From Spirochaetota bacterium (GTDB taxonomy: Bacteria > Spirochaetota > UBA4802 > UB4802), in NCBI GenBank assembly GCA_026414805.1, contig JAOAIH010000001.1:1-51334 (forward strand): a stretch of 51,334 nucleotides of DNA. The letters are read 5' to 3'. Shown piece by piece: positions 24,635 through 34,576 of the stretch. Made by a program: the position numbers and the translations under genes. Position 1 is the stretch's first letter; each line of letters begins with the position of its first letter. The notes beneath the pieces are model-generated. The model had not been told where the DNA came from, ran no database searches, and saw only the letters and a program-made list of their open reading frames with translations.

Positions 24635-25816
24635 AGGTATGGCATTGTACACTTTTTTATATGCATCTTCAAGAGTATCAGCAACAGCAGTGATATTGAG
24701 TACCCGTCCTCCGTTGGTAACAACCTGTCCATTCCGTTTGGTACCTGCATGAAATACAAGAATATCATCAGGCACCTGGTCAAGACCCTTTATTGGAAAA
24801 CCTGTTTTATATGACCCAGGATAACCTCCAGAAGCAAGTACTACAGTAATAGCATGTTTATTTCTGAATGAGAGATTCATTGTTGAAAGTTTGCCCTCAA
24901 CTGCAGCCAGTATGTAGTCGCCTAATTTACCATTTATGAGAGGCAACAGCACTTGCGCTTCAGGATCACCAAAACGCACATTGAATTCAAGTACATTAAT
25001 GGTATTATTGTTAATGATTAATCCTGCATAAAGAATACCAACAAATGGCATTCCCTCATTTTTCATACCCTGAATCACCGGAGTAAGTATTTCCCTATGT
25101 ACTCGCTCTAAAATCCTGCTGGTCACTACTGGTGCTGGAGCATACGCACCCATGCCACCGGTATTAGGACCTTCATCATTATCAAATACCCGTTTATGAT
25201 CCTGTGCTGCAATAAAAGGCAATACTGTTGTCCCATCGCTTATGCCAAGAACCGATGCTTCTTCGCCATCACAGAAATCCTCAACAAAAACTCTTGTATC
25301 ATCTTTCACCATATCACTAATAAACTGTAGTGCTGATTCTCTGTCCTTACACACACCAACTCCTTTGCCTGCAGCAAGACCATCCAGCTTTATTACAACG
25401 GGAAATTGTTGTAATGATGCAATGTAGTTTATCAGTGACCCTTTGCCTTTGAATTCTCTATAATGAGCTGTCGGCACATTATATTTTTGCATGATATATT
25501 TTGCAAAAAGCTTGCTTCCCTCTAGTTGTGCAGCTTTTGCAGTGGGGCCAAATACTGTAATCCCTTTGTTTTGAAGAAAATCAACAACCCCATCAACAAG
25601 CGGGGCTTCAGGCCCAATCACCACTACATCTATATTTTTTTGTCGGCATACTGCATAGAGTGATTCAAAATCATTGACTGCAATATTGATCCTGTATCTA
25701 TCATCAATACCGCCATTACCGGGTGCTACATAGACTTCACTTGCACTACCATCATGTAGCAATCTCCATGCAATAGCATGTTCACGCCCACCTGATCCTA
25801 CCACCAGATACCTCAT
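24566..25816 (-). CDS. purD: Phosphoribosylamine-glycine ligase
   Basis: This 416-residue ATP-grasp enzyme makes glycinamide ribonucleotide in purine synthesis. MRYLVVGSGGREHAIAWRL is the canonical N-terminus. ATP-grasp segments VIKLDGLAAGKGV, VFVEDFCDGEEASVLGI, GPNTGGMGAYAPAP and LEFNVRFGDPEAQVLLPLI follow. I moved the start to ATG 25816, which has GAGGAGG upstream and matches family starts; the upstream ATG at 25885 would add 23 unrelated residues. Apart from guaB, no other purine gene is in the window. Confidence 0.96.
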   Translation of the reverse strand: MRYLVVGSGGREHAIAWRLLHDGSASEVYVAPGNGGIDDRYRINIAVNDFESLYAVCRQKNIDVVVIGPEAPLVDGVVDFLQNKGITVFGPTAKAAQLEGSKLFAKYIMQKYNVPTAHYREFKGKGSLINYIASLQQFPVVIKLDGLAAGKGVGVCKDRESALQFISDMVKDDTRVFVEDFCDGEEASVLGISDGTTVLPFIAAQDHKRVFDNDEGPNTGGMGAYAPAPVVTSRILERVHREILTPVIQGMKNEGMPFVGILYAGLIINNNTINVLEFNVRFGDPEAQVLLPLINGKLGDYILAAVEGKLSTMNLSFRNKHAITVVLASGGYPGSYKTGFPIKGLDQVPDDILVFHAGTKRNGQVVTNGGRVLNITAVADTLEDAYKKVYNAIPSISFEGMHYRRDIGFRALKKRS

Positions 25817-25993
25817 TACTCCCTCCTCATTTGATGTTGGTTGTGTTGTAAATGAGAAATAAAAAATTTCAATCATTTTATCCATATCTGCATTTTGGAT
25901 ACAATATTTTTTAATAGTAAATAAGAATAATTCTTGAACTTACATCATATACAATATAGGAATTAAAAAACCTTACAGTTAAGGAGGTTTGCT

Positions 25994-26869
25994 ATGCGCC
26001 TGAGTAATGAAGCAAAGGTAGGTCTTTTGGTTATGATTAGTTTCACTCTTTTTGTCGTACTGGTGGGGCTACTTACCAAGTTTAATATTTCACAAAAAGG
26101 ATATCGATTACATGTGTACTTTGGATTTTTAAACGATTTACGTGTGGGTGCCCCTGTTAAAATAGGGGGTGGCATCAAAATTGGATATGTTGATGAAATA
26201 AGGCAAACAGGTGAAAAAACTGATGTAATATTATGGATAGATAAGGGCTATAGGCTGTCAAAAGCAGCAACATTTTCAATTTTTACTTCCGGGATAATAG
26301 GGGAAAAATACATCAATGTTGTTATTCCTCCATTGAGTGAAGATGTAGGCTTTCTCAATGACGGAGATATTAAATATGGGATTGATCCTGCAAGCTTTGA
26401 CCAGATGATGCAAACATTTCAGAGCTTTATGCAGGATAAAAGTGGTGCCCAGATACTTGCCGAAATTTTCCAAAACTCCAATAAATTTGTTGCAAACCTC
26501 AACAAAATGGTTGATGAAAACCGTTACGATGTTCGGCAGTCGGTTGGTACAGCTCGTGCAGCTATTGCGACATTTTCACAACAATTACAGCAATTCATGC
26601 AGCAGATGAATGTTATTTCTAAAAATATGGCATATATCTCAGAAAAAAACCGTGAAGATATTACGATAACCTTACAAAACCTTTCTGAGTTAACATCAAG
26701 CTTGAATAAAATTGCCTACAGGCTTGAAAAAGGAAGAGGAACTATGGGAAAACTACTGTATGACGAGGAAATTTACACTAATATCCGGGATGCTTCCATC
26801 TCAGCAAAAGAGCTTTTTTCGCGGCTGGAAAAAGATCCATCCCTATTACTTTTTAAGCAGAAGAAATAA
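25994..26869 (+). CDS. MlaD/MCE-domain lipid-transport protein
   Basis: One N-terminal membrane helix (about 7-28, VGLLVMISFTLFVVLVGLLTKF) anchors an MCE domain (about 36-115: GYRLHVYFGFLNDLRVGAPVKIGGGIKIGYVDEI...). After it comes a long helical region rich in Gln/Asn (140-240) and the RGTMGKLLYDEEIYTNI motif seen near the C-terminus of MlaD/LinM-type proteins. MlaD hexamers carry lipids between inner and outer membrane. The MlaE permease, MlaF ATPase and MlaC carrier are not in the window. AAGGAGG precedes the ATG. radA follows after two bases. Confidence 0.88.
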   Translation: MRLSNEAKVGLLVMISFTLFVVLVGLLTKFNISQKGYRLHVYFGFLNDLRVGAPVKIGGGIKIGYVDEIRQTGEKTDVILWIDKGYRLSKAATFSIFTSGIIGEKYINVVIPPLSEDVGFLNDGDIKYGIDPASFDQMMQTFQSFMQDKSGAQILAEIFQNSNKFVANLNKMVDENRYDVRQSVGTARAAIATFSQQLQQFMQQMNVISKNMAYISEKNREDITITLQNLSELTSSLNKIAYRLEKGRGTMGKLLYDEEIYTNIRDASISAKELFSRLEKDPSLLLFKQKK

Positions 26870-26871
26870 TA

Positions 26872-28221
26872 ATGTCAAAGAAGAACAAAACAATATATGC
26901 CTGCAATGAATGCGGCGCTACATTCCAAAAATGGCTTGGACGATGTCCTGAGTGCAATGCTTGGAACTCTATCATTGAAGAGATTCAAGAGACTCCTCGT
27001 TCCATACATGATGGTTCTTTTGAACTTTCAATTCATCCTTTATCACAGGTTTTATCAGAATCCTTTACACGCATCTCATCTGGAATTGGAGAATTTGACC
27101 TTGTATGCGGCGGGGGAATGGTTCCTGGTTCTATAATACTTCTTGGCGGCGAACCAGGCATTGGCAAATCCACACTTGCATTGCAAGTAGCACAACATTG
27201 CCCCACTCTTTACTGTTCAGGCGAAGAAACACTTCAGCAAATTCATCTACGGTCACGTCGGTGTAACATTAAACCGGATTCAATACACCTTTCTTCAGTA
27301 ACTGATATTGATCATATTGAATCACTAATTAAAATGTCCTCTCCTAAGCTTGTCATCATAGACTCCATACAGACACTATACTCACGTGATATCGCTTCCC
27401 CCGTAGGCTCCATAAGTCAGATACGCTACACTGCTTCCCGGCTTGCTGATATTGCAAAGCATACACAAACCTGCGTAATGCTCATTGGGCATATCACTAA
27501 GGATGGTTCAATTGCCGGTCCAAAAATATTGGAACATATTGTTGACACAGTGCTGTACTTTGAAGGGGATTTTACGCGTGACTATCGCATACTGCGCTCT
27601 TTTAAAAACCGCTTTGGCTCAATTAATGAGATAGCTCTGTTTACTATGACCGCTACTGGACTTGCTGAAGTAAAAGATAAAAACAAACTTTTTGTACAGT
27701 CTCAGGATGCACGCACCCCTGGCAGTGTCATCAGTGCCACTTTGGAGGGTACGCGAACCATACTATTTGAAGCACAATCTCTTGTTACTGCAACAAGTTT
27801 TACCAATCCCCGCAGAATGGCTGACGGCTTTGATGTCAACAGGCTCAATCTGTTGGTCGCGGTAATTGAAAAGCATGCCAAAATATCACTTAGCTCTTTT
27901 GATATATTTATCAATGTTGCAGGTGGATTTGCGATAGATGACACTTCATGTGATCTTGCTGTTGCTTCAGCCATAATATCTAGTTTAAAAAATATAGCTA
28001 TCCCACATTCAACGGGGATTATTGGCGAGTTATCCCTTTCAGGGCAGATCCGCTCTGCAAGCCATACATTACGCCGGTTAACCGAATTCAATAATTCTGG
28101 TATCACTACAATTATTTTACCAAAAAGCAATATCCCTGAAGTATCAAATGCTGGCTTTGGTGGAATTTTAATCCCAATAAGAAATATTGCAGAACTTCCA
28201 GAAATTTTGCAGAAACTTTAA
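26872..28221 (+). CDS. radA: DNA repair protein RadA (Sms)
   Basis: The 449-residue branch-migration helicase of recombination has the C4 zinc finger YACNECGATFQKWLGRCPECNAW (9-31), Walker A GGEPGIGKST, the RadA-specific KNRFG motif (FKNRFGS) and the C-terminal Lon-protease-like domain (SLSSFDIFINVAGGFAIDD). Length is normal. It starts two bases after the MlaD-like stop and has no separate promoter that I can see. Confidence 0.96.
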   Translation: MSKKNKTIYACNECGATFQKWLGRCPECNAWNSIIEEIQETPRSIHDGSFELSIHPLSQVLSESFTRISSGIGEFDLVCGGGMVPGSIILLGGEPGIGKSTLALQVAQHCPTLYCSGEETLQQIHLRSRRCNIKPDSIHLSSVTDIDHIESLIKMSSPKLVIIDSIQTLYSRDIASPVGSISQIRYTASRLADIAKHTQTCVMLIGHITKDGSIAGPKILEHIVDTVLYFEGDFTRDYRILRSFKNRFGSINEIALFTMTATGLAEVKDKNKLFVQSQDARTPGSVISATLEGTRTILFEAQSLVTATSFTNPRRMADGFDVNRLNLLVAVIEKHAKISLSSFDIFINVAGGFAIDDTSCDLAVASAIISSLKNIAIPHSTGIIGELSLSGQIRSASHTLRRLTEFNNSGITTIILPKSNIPEVSNAGFGGILIPIRNIAELPEILQKL

Positions 28222-28268
28222 TGTAACATTATTCAGTATATTCTTACTTTTACAGTGTAAGCAAATAA

Positions 28269-28297
28269 TTGAAATATTATTTACTTCATGCTATAAC
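28269..28297 (+). promoter_or_regulatory. guaB promoter
   Basis: TTGAAA (28269-28274), a 17-base spacer and TATAAC (28292-28297) match the sigma-70 consensus at five of six bases each. The transcript would start near 28304, about 53 bases before the guaB ATG. Confidence 0.6.
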
Positions 28298-28356
28298 ATA
28301 TTTATCACCACAACATTCTGTTTTGAAACACTTCACTGTTTATATAGAGGTACATT

Positions 28357-29853
28357 ATGAAACCTAAAGATGGATACTCTGCCCAAGAACTCTTACAATC
28401 CACTCAAGGGCTTTCCTACAATGATTTTATTATCCTCCCTGGATACATTGATTTTAATCCTGATGAAGTTGACCTAGAAACGCGATTAACCCGCAACATT
28501 AAACTTAAGCGTCCCCTAGTTTCAAGCCCAATGGACACCGTAACTGAATCAAAAATGGCCATTAGCCTGGCATTGTTAGGTGGCATCGGTATAATTCATT
28601 ATAACAACACCATTGAGGAACAAGTTAACCACGTAAAAAGAGTCAAGCGATTTGAGAATGGCTTCATTACTGATCCTGTTGTACTATCACCCGAGCATAC
28701 TATAGCCCATATTGATGAGATTAAGGAAAAATATGGCTTTTCGGGAATACCTATCACTATCGACGGTAAACTTGGTTCTAAACTTGTAGGCATCGTTACC
28801 AACAGGGATATCGATTTTGAAACTGAAAGGAGCAAAAAACTAAAAGAGGTCATGACTACTGATTTGGTCACTGCGAAGGTTGGCATAACATTAACTCAGG
28901 CTAATGAATTGCTTAAAAAATCAAAGAAAGGAAAATTGCCCATAGTTGATGAAGAGGGAAGATTGGTTGCACTGATGAGTCGCAATGACCTTGTCACTAA
29001 TAGAGAATATCCATTTGCTTCAAAAGATGCAAACAAGCAACTCATGGTTGGAGCAGCTATTTCCACTAAAGACGAATCAAAAGAGCGGTTACAGGAACTT
29101 GTCAAAGCCGGTGTCAATGTTGTAGTAATTGATGCAGCACAGGGAAATTCCATATATCAGATAGAGATGATCAAGTATATCAAAAAGATGTATCCTGAAC
29201 TTGATGTGATCGCTGGCAATGTTGTTACTGTTGACCAATGTGAAAACCTTATCAAAGCAGGTGCCGATGCACTGCGCATTGGCATGGGTCCAGGCTCAAT
29301 CTGTACCACACAGGTGACTATGGCAGTTGGCCGTGCTCAGGCAACAGCAGTTTACCGGTGCAGTACATTTGCCAGGAAATATGATATCCCCACAATAGCC
29401 GACGGAGGCATTGCCACAATAGGGCATATTGCAAAAGCACTGGCACTTGGGGCATCAACTGCAATGATGGGCTCAATGTTTGCCGGCACCGAAGAAGCAC
29501 CTGGCGAATATTTCTATGAAAATGGCGTGCGTTTAAAGCGATACCGTGGCATGGCATCGCTTGAAGCTATGGAAAAGGGAGGATCAAAGCGCTACTTTGC
29601 TGAAGACTCCAAGATTCTTGTGGCCCAGGGAGTATCAGGTGCTGTGGTAGACAAAGGCTCAATGTTTGATTATGTACCTTATCTTGTACAGGGACTTAAG
29701 CATGCATTTCAGGATATGGGAGTACGTACTATACGAGAGCTACATGAAAAACTTTATAAAGAAGAACTTCGATTTGAGTTGCGTTCGTTGTCAGCTCAGA
29801 TTGAAGGTGGCGTACACACAATATATTCATACAAGGAACCAAAATATTTATAA
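28357..29853 (+). CDS. guaB: IMP dehydrogenase, eukaryote-type
   Basis: The 498-residue enzyme oxidises IMP to XMP, the committed step of GMP synthesis. A TIM barrel is interrupted by two CBS domains (about 110-230). The catalytic loop is GPGSICTTQ (Cys316) and the flap has the Arg-Tyr pair in KRYFAED. The sequence is much closer to animal IMPDH than to ordinary bacterial Gua[46 protein letters not shown], and the C-terminus [14 protein letters not shown]. Arg307 and Gln424 correspond to human IMPDH2 Arg322 and Gln441, where most bacterial enzymes have Lys and Glu. Overlaps the next gene's 3' end by six bases. Confidence 0.96.
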   Translation: MKPKDGYSAQELLQSTQGLSYNDFIILPGYIDFNPDEVDLETRLTRNIKLKRPLVSSPMDTVTESKMAISLALLGGIGIIHYNNTIEEQVNHVKRVKRFENGFITDPVVLSPEHTIAHIDEIKEKYGFSGIPITIDGKLGSKLVGIVTNRDIDFETERSKKLKEVMTTDLVTAKVGITLTQANELLKKSKKGKLPIVDEEGRLVALMSRNDLVTNREYPFASKDANKQLMVGAAISTKDESKERLQELVKAGVNVVVIDAAQGNSIYQIEMIKYIKKMYPELDVIAGNVVTVDQCENLIKAGADALRIGMGPGSICTTQVTMAVGRAQATAVYRCSTFARKYDIPTIADGGIATIGHIAKALALGASTAMMGSMFAGTEEAPGEYFYENGVRLKRYRGMASLEAMEKGGSKRYFAEDSKILVAQGVSGAVVDKGSMFDYVPYLVQGLKHAFQDMGVRTIRELHEKLYKEELRFELRSLSAQIEGGVHTIYSYKEPKYL

Positions 29854-30513
29854 ACTATGTAGTGATTTGATTATATCTATAATATCCATGGGACTATGAG
29901 CTATCGCCCCTGGATTATACTTTTGTAACAATTCAACGGGCCTGTAGCCCCAGCTCACAGCAATACTATACATTCCACATCTTTGAGCCATTGTAATATC
30001 AGTTACAGAGTCACCTATCATAGCAATATGTGTGGGTTCAATAGCCATAGTATGGGCTATTAGTACTGCACCATGAGGATCTGGTTTTCTTGGTATAGAA
30101 TCCTGCAACCCCAGTATGACATCAAATGCAATATCAGGGAAATAATAATGAACCATTGAAACTGTAAATTCGTGCGCTTTGTTTGAAAATACAGAAATTT
30201 TTATTTTTTGATGCGATAGCAGTTGTAAAAGTTCATGAATACCCTGATATGGTTGTGTTGTTCTATTCCAGTTTTTTGCATACTCCGCTTTTAATTCGGC
30301 AACTAGCTTTACAACATCACTATGTTCAATGGAATCTCCAATAGCACGTGTTATAAGCATCTCCATACCATCACCAATAAAATGGGTGTATGAGCTCACT
30401 GGATGCTCATCATACCCATGACGCGCAAGCACAACGTTAACACTGTATGCAAGATCAGCAATAGTATCTAACAATGTGCCATCAAGATCAAATATTACCC
30501 CGTCAATTCCCAT
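29848..30513 (-). CDS. HAD-superfamily phosphatase, phosphoglycolate-phosphatase-like
   Basis: The 221-residue protein has the HAD nucleophile motif [10 protein letters not shown] (8-17), motif II SVFSNK, and motif III/IV around RKPDPHGA and [16 protein letters not shown]. Helical cap residues 18-90 place it with Gph/PGP-type enzymes, which remove phosphate from 2-phosphoglycolate or related small phosphoesters. It lies eight bases after the short-chain dehydrogenase stop, so both are in one transcript. No strong Shine-Dalgarno is visible, so translational coupling is likely. Confidence 0.87.
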   Translation of the reverse strand: MGIDGVIFDLDGTLLDTIADLAYSVNVVLARHGYDEHPVSSYTHFIGDGMEMLITRAIGDSIEHSDVVKLVAELKAEYAKNWNRTTQPYQGIHELLQLLSHQKIKISVFSNKAHEFTVSMVHYYFPDIAFDVILGLQDSIPRKPDPHGAVLIAHTMAIEPTHIAMIGDSVTDITMAQRCGMYSIAVSWGYRPVELLQKYNPGAIAHSPMDIIDIIKSLHSL

Positions 30514-30521
30514 GTTGTATA

Positions 30522-31295
30522 CTATTTTTTACCAGAATATGCACACCACTTCCTAAATTTATACTGCTCTATCTTTGCATAACACCAGAGTGCAAAAGGC
30601 ATAAACCTGTTTACAACCATCATCACTCTGAAGATCTTTGAAGGGAATACATATCGTTTATTTTTCTGTATTCCTTTGATAACCTCTTTTGCTACTTTTT
30701 CAGGTGTTTGTGTTGGAAAAGGCACCGGCGTACCTTCACCTGCAGTTGTAAAAAATTCTGTTTTGGTTGCAATAGGATACACCACCATAAGATGTAAGTT
30801 TTTGTCTTTTTCAAAATTAAATGAATATGCAAAACCATCAAGTGCAGCCTTTGTTGCAGAATACAATGCATATCCTGGTAACGGCAGTTTTGCCATTGCA
30901 GAAGCAGTAAACACCACACAGCTCTCTCGCTTTTTATTTATTTCCATCATTTTTTCTAAAAAATAGATTGGGGCAATATAGTTAACTGCTACTATTTTAC
31001 GAAGTCGTTCGTAATTGGCTTTTGTTAATTTTTCATAATAGGCAAAACCTGCGTTTGCAATACATATATCAATTTTCCCCATAATCTTTAACGCTTTTGC
31101 AAAAAGCATATCAATATCTTTCTTTTTACTCACATCACACCTTATTGCTTTAATTGTTTTTGTTTGTTCGATAGCTCCTGGATTGAGGTCACCAATTACT
31201 ATTGTAGTATTGTATTTTTTTAACTCATCTAGTAACGCTTTCCCTATCCCTGAAGAAGCTCCGGTCAAAAGTACACATTTATTAGTTAAATCCAT
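30522..31295 (-). CDS. Short-chain dehydrogenase/reductase
   Basis: This 257-residue NAD(P)-dependent oxidoreductase has TGASSGIG near residue 11, ANAGFAYY, and the catalytic Ser-Tyr-Lys in TASAMAKLPLPGYALYSATKAAL. The last 40 residues (IFRVMMVVNRFMPFALWCYAKIEQYKFRKW) are hydrophobic and basic and probably touch the membrane, as in SDRs acting on lipids. ATG 31295 is chosen because GAGG lies six bases upstream; GTG 31298 is possible. Substrate unknown. Confidence 0.87.
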   Translation of the reverse strand: MDLTNKCVLLTGASSGIGKALLDELKKYNTTIVIGDLNPGAIEQTKTIKAIRCDVSKKKDIDMLFAKALKIMGKIDICIANAGFAYYEKLTKANYERLRKIVAVNYIAPIYFLEKMMEINKKRESCVVFTASAMAKLPLPGYALYSATKAALDGFAYSFNFEKDKNLHLMVVYPIATKTEFFTTAGEGTPVPFPTQTPEKVAKEVIKGIQKNKRYVFPSKIFRVMMVVNRFMPFALWCYAKIEQYKFRKWCAYSGKK

Positions 31296-31611
31296 CACTC
31301 ACCTCATTTCGATATAATTAATTTATCCATACCAACAATTCTTTTGTTTACAATATAAAAAAAAAAATTAAAAAATTAACTCTACCCAAATACTTTTATG
31401 ATGCTTGACAATTTTACATCCTCTATTAGAATATTTTTTTAGGATTTAAATTTTCAAGTAAGTTTTTTATATCGATAATAAAAGAACTGAAATGTGGACG
31501 TTGCCAGTATCAGTTTCTACTTTACTTTTACATACTAATTTACCTGTACAACTATTCTTGAATTTTAGTTGATAGAACATAATTACCATTTTACTAGTAT
31601 AAACTGCTACC
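31296..31611. other. AT-rich divergent intergenic region
   Basis: These 316 bases lie between the dehydrogenase and SGNH hydrolase genes. They include a homopolymer-rich A/T stretch at about 31350-31380. No ORF, repeat or clear promoter pair is recognisable. Confidence 0.4.
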
Positions 31612-32217
31612 ATGATCAAACCAGTTAATACGATTGAAAAGCTATTACAAGGAAAATCTGTAACAATTGTAGCACTTGGTGATTCATTAACCTATGGATG
31701 GATGGTTGATAAGGGTTATATAGATTATTTTTACGATTTTTTACTATCTCACTATCCTTCTGCAACAATTAAACTTATCAATAAAGGGATACCTGGCGAC
31801 ACTGCAGATGGTGGGTTACACCGTGTTTCCCATGATGTTATTCACTATGACCCCGATTGTGTGCTTATCCAATTTGCTTTAAATGATTATGCATGTGGTT
31901 ATTCCCCACATGTATTTGGAAATTACATTCGTGCAATTATAAATGCAATAAAAGAAAAATTACCTTCTGACATTGTTTTGGTAACTTCTGTATGGTTTGG
32001 CGATTTTCCTGAAGCAAGGAATGCATATAAACTATATGACACAATGATTTCCATAGCAAATGAGTATAAACTTCCAATAGCAAAAACACATGAATACTGG
32101 AAAAATGCTGTTAAAGGGGGAACTCCTTTACAGGAACTTGTACAATTTGACGGCGTACACCCAACTGAAGAAGGTTACTTTTTAATGTCACGGGCATTAC
32201 AGGATTTGTTCAGTTAA
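31612..32217 (+). CDS. SGNH/GDSL-family hydrolase
   Basis: The 201-residue protein has the GDSL block IVALGDSLTYGW (nucleophile Ser), block II around NKGIPGDTADGG, block III as FALNDY and the catalytic Asp-His in FDGVHPTEEGY. Without a signal peptide it would be cytoplasmic. Such enzymes act as lysophospholipases, thioesterases or carbohydrate esterases; a lipid ester is plausible here but not shown. It overlaps the convergent pyrC by eight bases. Confidence 0.87.
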   Translation: MIKPVNTIEKLLQGKSVTIVALGDSLTYGWMVDKGYIDYFYDFLLSHYPSATIKLINKGIPGDTADGGLHRVSHDVIHYDPDCVLIQFALNDYACGYSPHVFGNYIRAIINAIKEKLPSDIVLVTSVWFGDFPEARNAYKLYDTMISIANEYKLPIAKTHEYWKNAVKGGTPLQELVQFDGVHPTEEGYFLMSRALQDLFS

Positions 32218-33484
32218 ATGGATAGACAATTTTACCATTGCAAATTGTATACTCAACCTGACCAAAAAGCTCTCTTCCCATAAATGGGGTATTTTTACAT
32301 CGCGAAATAATAAAACGCTCATCAACTATAATTTTTTTATCAGGGTTTATAATTGTTATATCAGCAACCACACCTTCTTTAATAGAGCCTCTGTCTATTC
32401 CCAATATCTTACAGGGATTAACTGTCACTTTTTCAAAAGCCTGTAAATAACTGAACCCATTCTCTTTAACAAGCACAGTAATGATTAACGGCACTGCTGT
32501 TTCAAGGCCTATAATGCCAAAGGGAGCAAATGCTATCTCCTGCATTTTATCATTTGGGAGATGGGGTGCGTGGTCAGTGGCAATTACATCAATTGTTCCA
32601 TTCCTCAAACCTTCAATAATTGCTTTTCTATCATCTTCTGTCCGCAATGGTGGGTTCATTTTTGCCATAGAAAGATGCTCTGCTATTGCATCATCAGTAA
32701 GCGAGAAATAATGGGGAGCTGTCTCACATGTTACTTGAATGCCATTTCGTTTGGCCATTGCAATAATGTCCAGTGAACCTTTAGATGATACATGGGCTAC
32801 ATGCAGCCTACCTTTTGTGAGGCGTGCAAGCAACACATCACGGGCAATCATAATTTCTTCAGCCTCTCGCGGTATACCTTTTAACCCCAAAAAGATAGAA
32901 TTGTTTCCCTCATTCATGATCCCACCGCTTGATAATGTGATATCCTCAGCGTGGGTTATTATAGGAACATTAAACATGCGCGAATATTCCAGAGCACGCC
33001 TCATGGTGGTTGAGTTCATAACCGGCTTTCCATCATCGCTGAAGGCGATAGCTCCACCTTCTACTAGCTCGCCCATTTCAGTAAGTTCCTCGCCCATTGA
33101 ACCTTTTGTTATTGCAGCAATTGGGAATACATTGATTGGCCCTGATTCAGCCTGCTTTTTTATGTAGCGAACCAATGCCTGATTGTCAATAACAGGATTA
33201 GTATTTGGCATAGTACATACACTGGTGTAGCCAGCCTTTGCTGCTACCAGCGACCCACCAATAATAGTTTCAACATCTTCTCGGCCTGGCTCTCTAAAAT
33301 GGACATGCATATCGACAAGCCCTGGCACAACAATACAATTGTTTGCATTAATAATCTGTATTGTATTTTTTTTTATATTCTTATCAACTCTAACTATTGT
33401 GCCATCTGCAATTAGAACATCAAACTCTTCATCTGTACCAGAAGCTGGATCAATTAATCTTCCATGTTTAATTAATAATTCCAT
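32210..33484 (-). CDS. pyrC: Dihydroorotase
   Basis: The 424-residue, type I (AllB/PyrC-like) amidohydrolase converts carbamoyl-aspartate to dihydroorotate. The metal motif is DMHVHFREPGREDVET, zinc-bridging and catalytic segments follow (HVAHVSS, APHYF) and ATDHAPH carries the catalytic Asp. Its ATG overlaps the pyrB stop in TAATG, so translation is coupled, and the two pathway enzymes may form a complex as in Aquifex. Confidence 0.95.
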   Translation of the reverse strand: MELLIKHGRLIDPASGTDEEFDVLIADGTIVRVDKNIKKNTIQIINANNCIVVPGLVDMHVHFREPGREDVETIIGGSLVAAKAGYTSVCTMPNTNPVIDNQALVRYIKKQAESGPINVFPIAAITKGSMGEELTEMGELVEGGAIAFSDDGKPVMNSTTMRRALEYSRMFNVPIITHAEDITLSSGGIMNEGNNSIFLGLKGIPREAEEIMIARDVLLARLTKGRLHVAHVSSKGSLDIIAMAKRNGIQVTCETAPHYFSLTDDAIAEHLSMAKMNPPLRTEDDRKAIIEGLRNGTIDVIATDHAPHLPNDKMQEIAFAPFGIIGLETAVPLIITVLVKENGFSYLQAFEKVTVNPCKILGIDRGSIKEGVVADITIINPDKKIIVDERFIISRCKNTPFMGRELFGQVEYTICNGKIVYPFN

Positions 33485-34431
33485 TACTCAACCTCTTTCT
33501 CATCAAGAGGAGTTCCTCCTGCCAAAAGATAGAAAATTGCCATACGTACCGCTACACCGTTGGTAACCTGTTCATTGATAATAGAGTGAGCGCTATCGGC
33601 AACTTCATCATCTATCTCAATCCCTCTATTAATTGGTCCTGGATGCATTACTATAACATCCTTTTTGCAACGTTTAAGCCTTTCATTAGTTAATGCAAAC
33701 CGCTTATGATATTCCCTTATTGAAGGAAAAAATGATCCCTGCTGACGTTCACGTTGAATACGTAGCATATTAATAACATCAAGCTTTGGCAGTATTTCAT
33801 CAAATTCATAATAAATATCTACACCATACATTTTAAACTCATCAGGAACAAGTGTAGGAGGGCCAATTAAATACACTTTAGCACCTAACCGTTTAAATAT
33901 TTCAATATCTGAACGAGCCACACGTGAATGAAGGATATCACCAACTATGCCTATTTGTAGTCCCTTTATATCACCAAGTTTTTCCATCAGTGAATATGCA
34001 TCAAGTAATGCTTGCGTAGGGTGGGCATGGTTCCCATCTCCAGCATTAATGACAGAAGATTTAATATTACGCGATAAAAAATGCGGCGCTAAAGACGCCG
34101 CATGTCGCATTACTATAAAATCAGCCTTATACGCTTCAAGCGTATGCACAGTATCTATAAGAGATTCTCCTTTTACAACACTGGATGTCTGCACTGCAAT
34201 ATTAATTAAATCCGCTGAAAGACGTTTTGCGGCAAGCTCAAAGCTTATTCGTGTACGTGTGGAGGGTTCATAAAATAACAGACATACTGTTTTCCCTCTT
34301 AAAATTGGCACAGTTTTAATTGATCGAGTAAAAAGGGCTTTGAAATATTTTGCTGAATTACAAATTAATAAAATTTCTTCAGTAGTTAATGATTGAATAT
34401 CCAGTAAATCTTTTCTCTGTAAACCACTCAT
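33484..34431 (-). CDS. pyrB: Aspartate carbamoyltransferase catalytic chain
   Basis: The enzyme joins carbamoyl phosphate to aspartate. Carbamoyl-phosphate-binding FYEPSTRTRISFELA, then HPTQALLDAYS and MHPGPINRG are all intact. From ATG 34431 (MSGLQRKDLL...) it has 315 residues, near the usual 305-310; an upstream ATG at 34458 adds nine residues and has no better ribosome-binding site. No pyrI regulatory-chain gene is adjacent. No PyrR leader or attenuator is obvious in the short gap upstream. Confidence 0.94.
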   Translation of the reverse strand: MSGLQRKDLLDIQSLTTEEILLICNSAKYFKALFTRSIKTVPILRGKTVCLLFYEPSTRTRISFELAAKRLSADLINIAVQTSSVVKGESLIDTVHTLEAYKADFIVMRHAASLAPHFLSRNIKSSVINAGDGNHAHPTQALLDAYSLMEKLGDIKGLQIGIVGDILHSRVARSDIEIFKRLGAKVYLIGPPTLVPDEFKMYGVDIYYEFDEILPKLDVINMLRIQRERQQGSFFPSIREYHKRFALTNERLKRCKKDVIVMHPGPINRGIEIDDEVADSAHSIINEQVTNGVAVRMAIFYLLAGGTPLDEKEVE

Positions 34432-34576
34432 AAATAGTATTACCTTTATTCTTTTCATACAATTTCATATGCTATAAATATTTTCAATAATTTTTTTAAT
34501 ATATTTTTGATTGCACTATTATTATTTAAAGTACACAATTGTTAATTCAACCACACCATCCCATAATGGAGCTTAT

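Noticed and set aside
25817-25885. Longer purD start at ATG 25885
   Set aside because: The extra 23 residues do not resemble PurD, whereas ATG 25816 has GAGGAGG and the canonical N-terminus.
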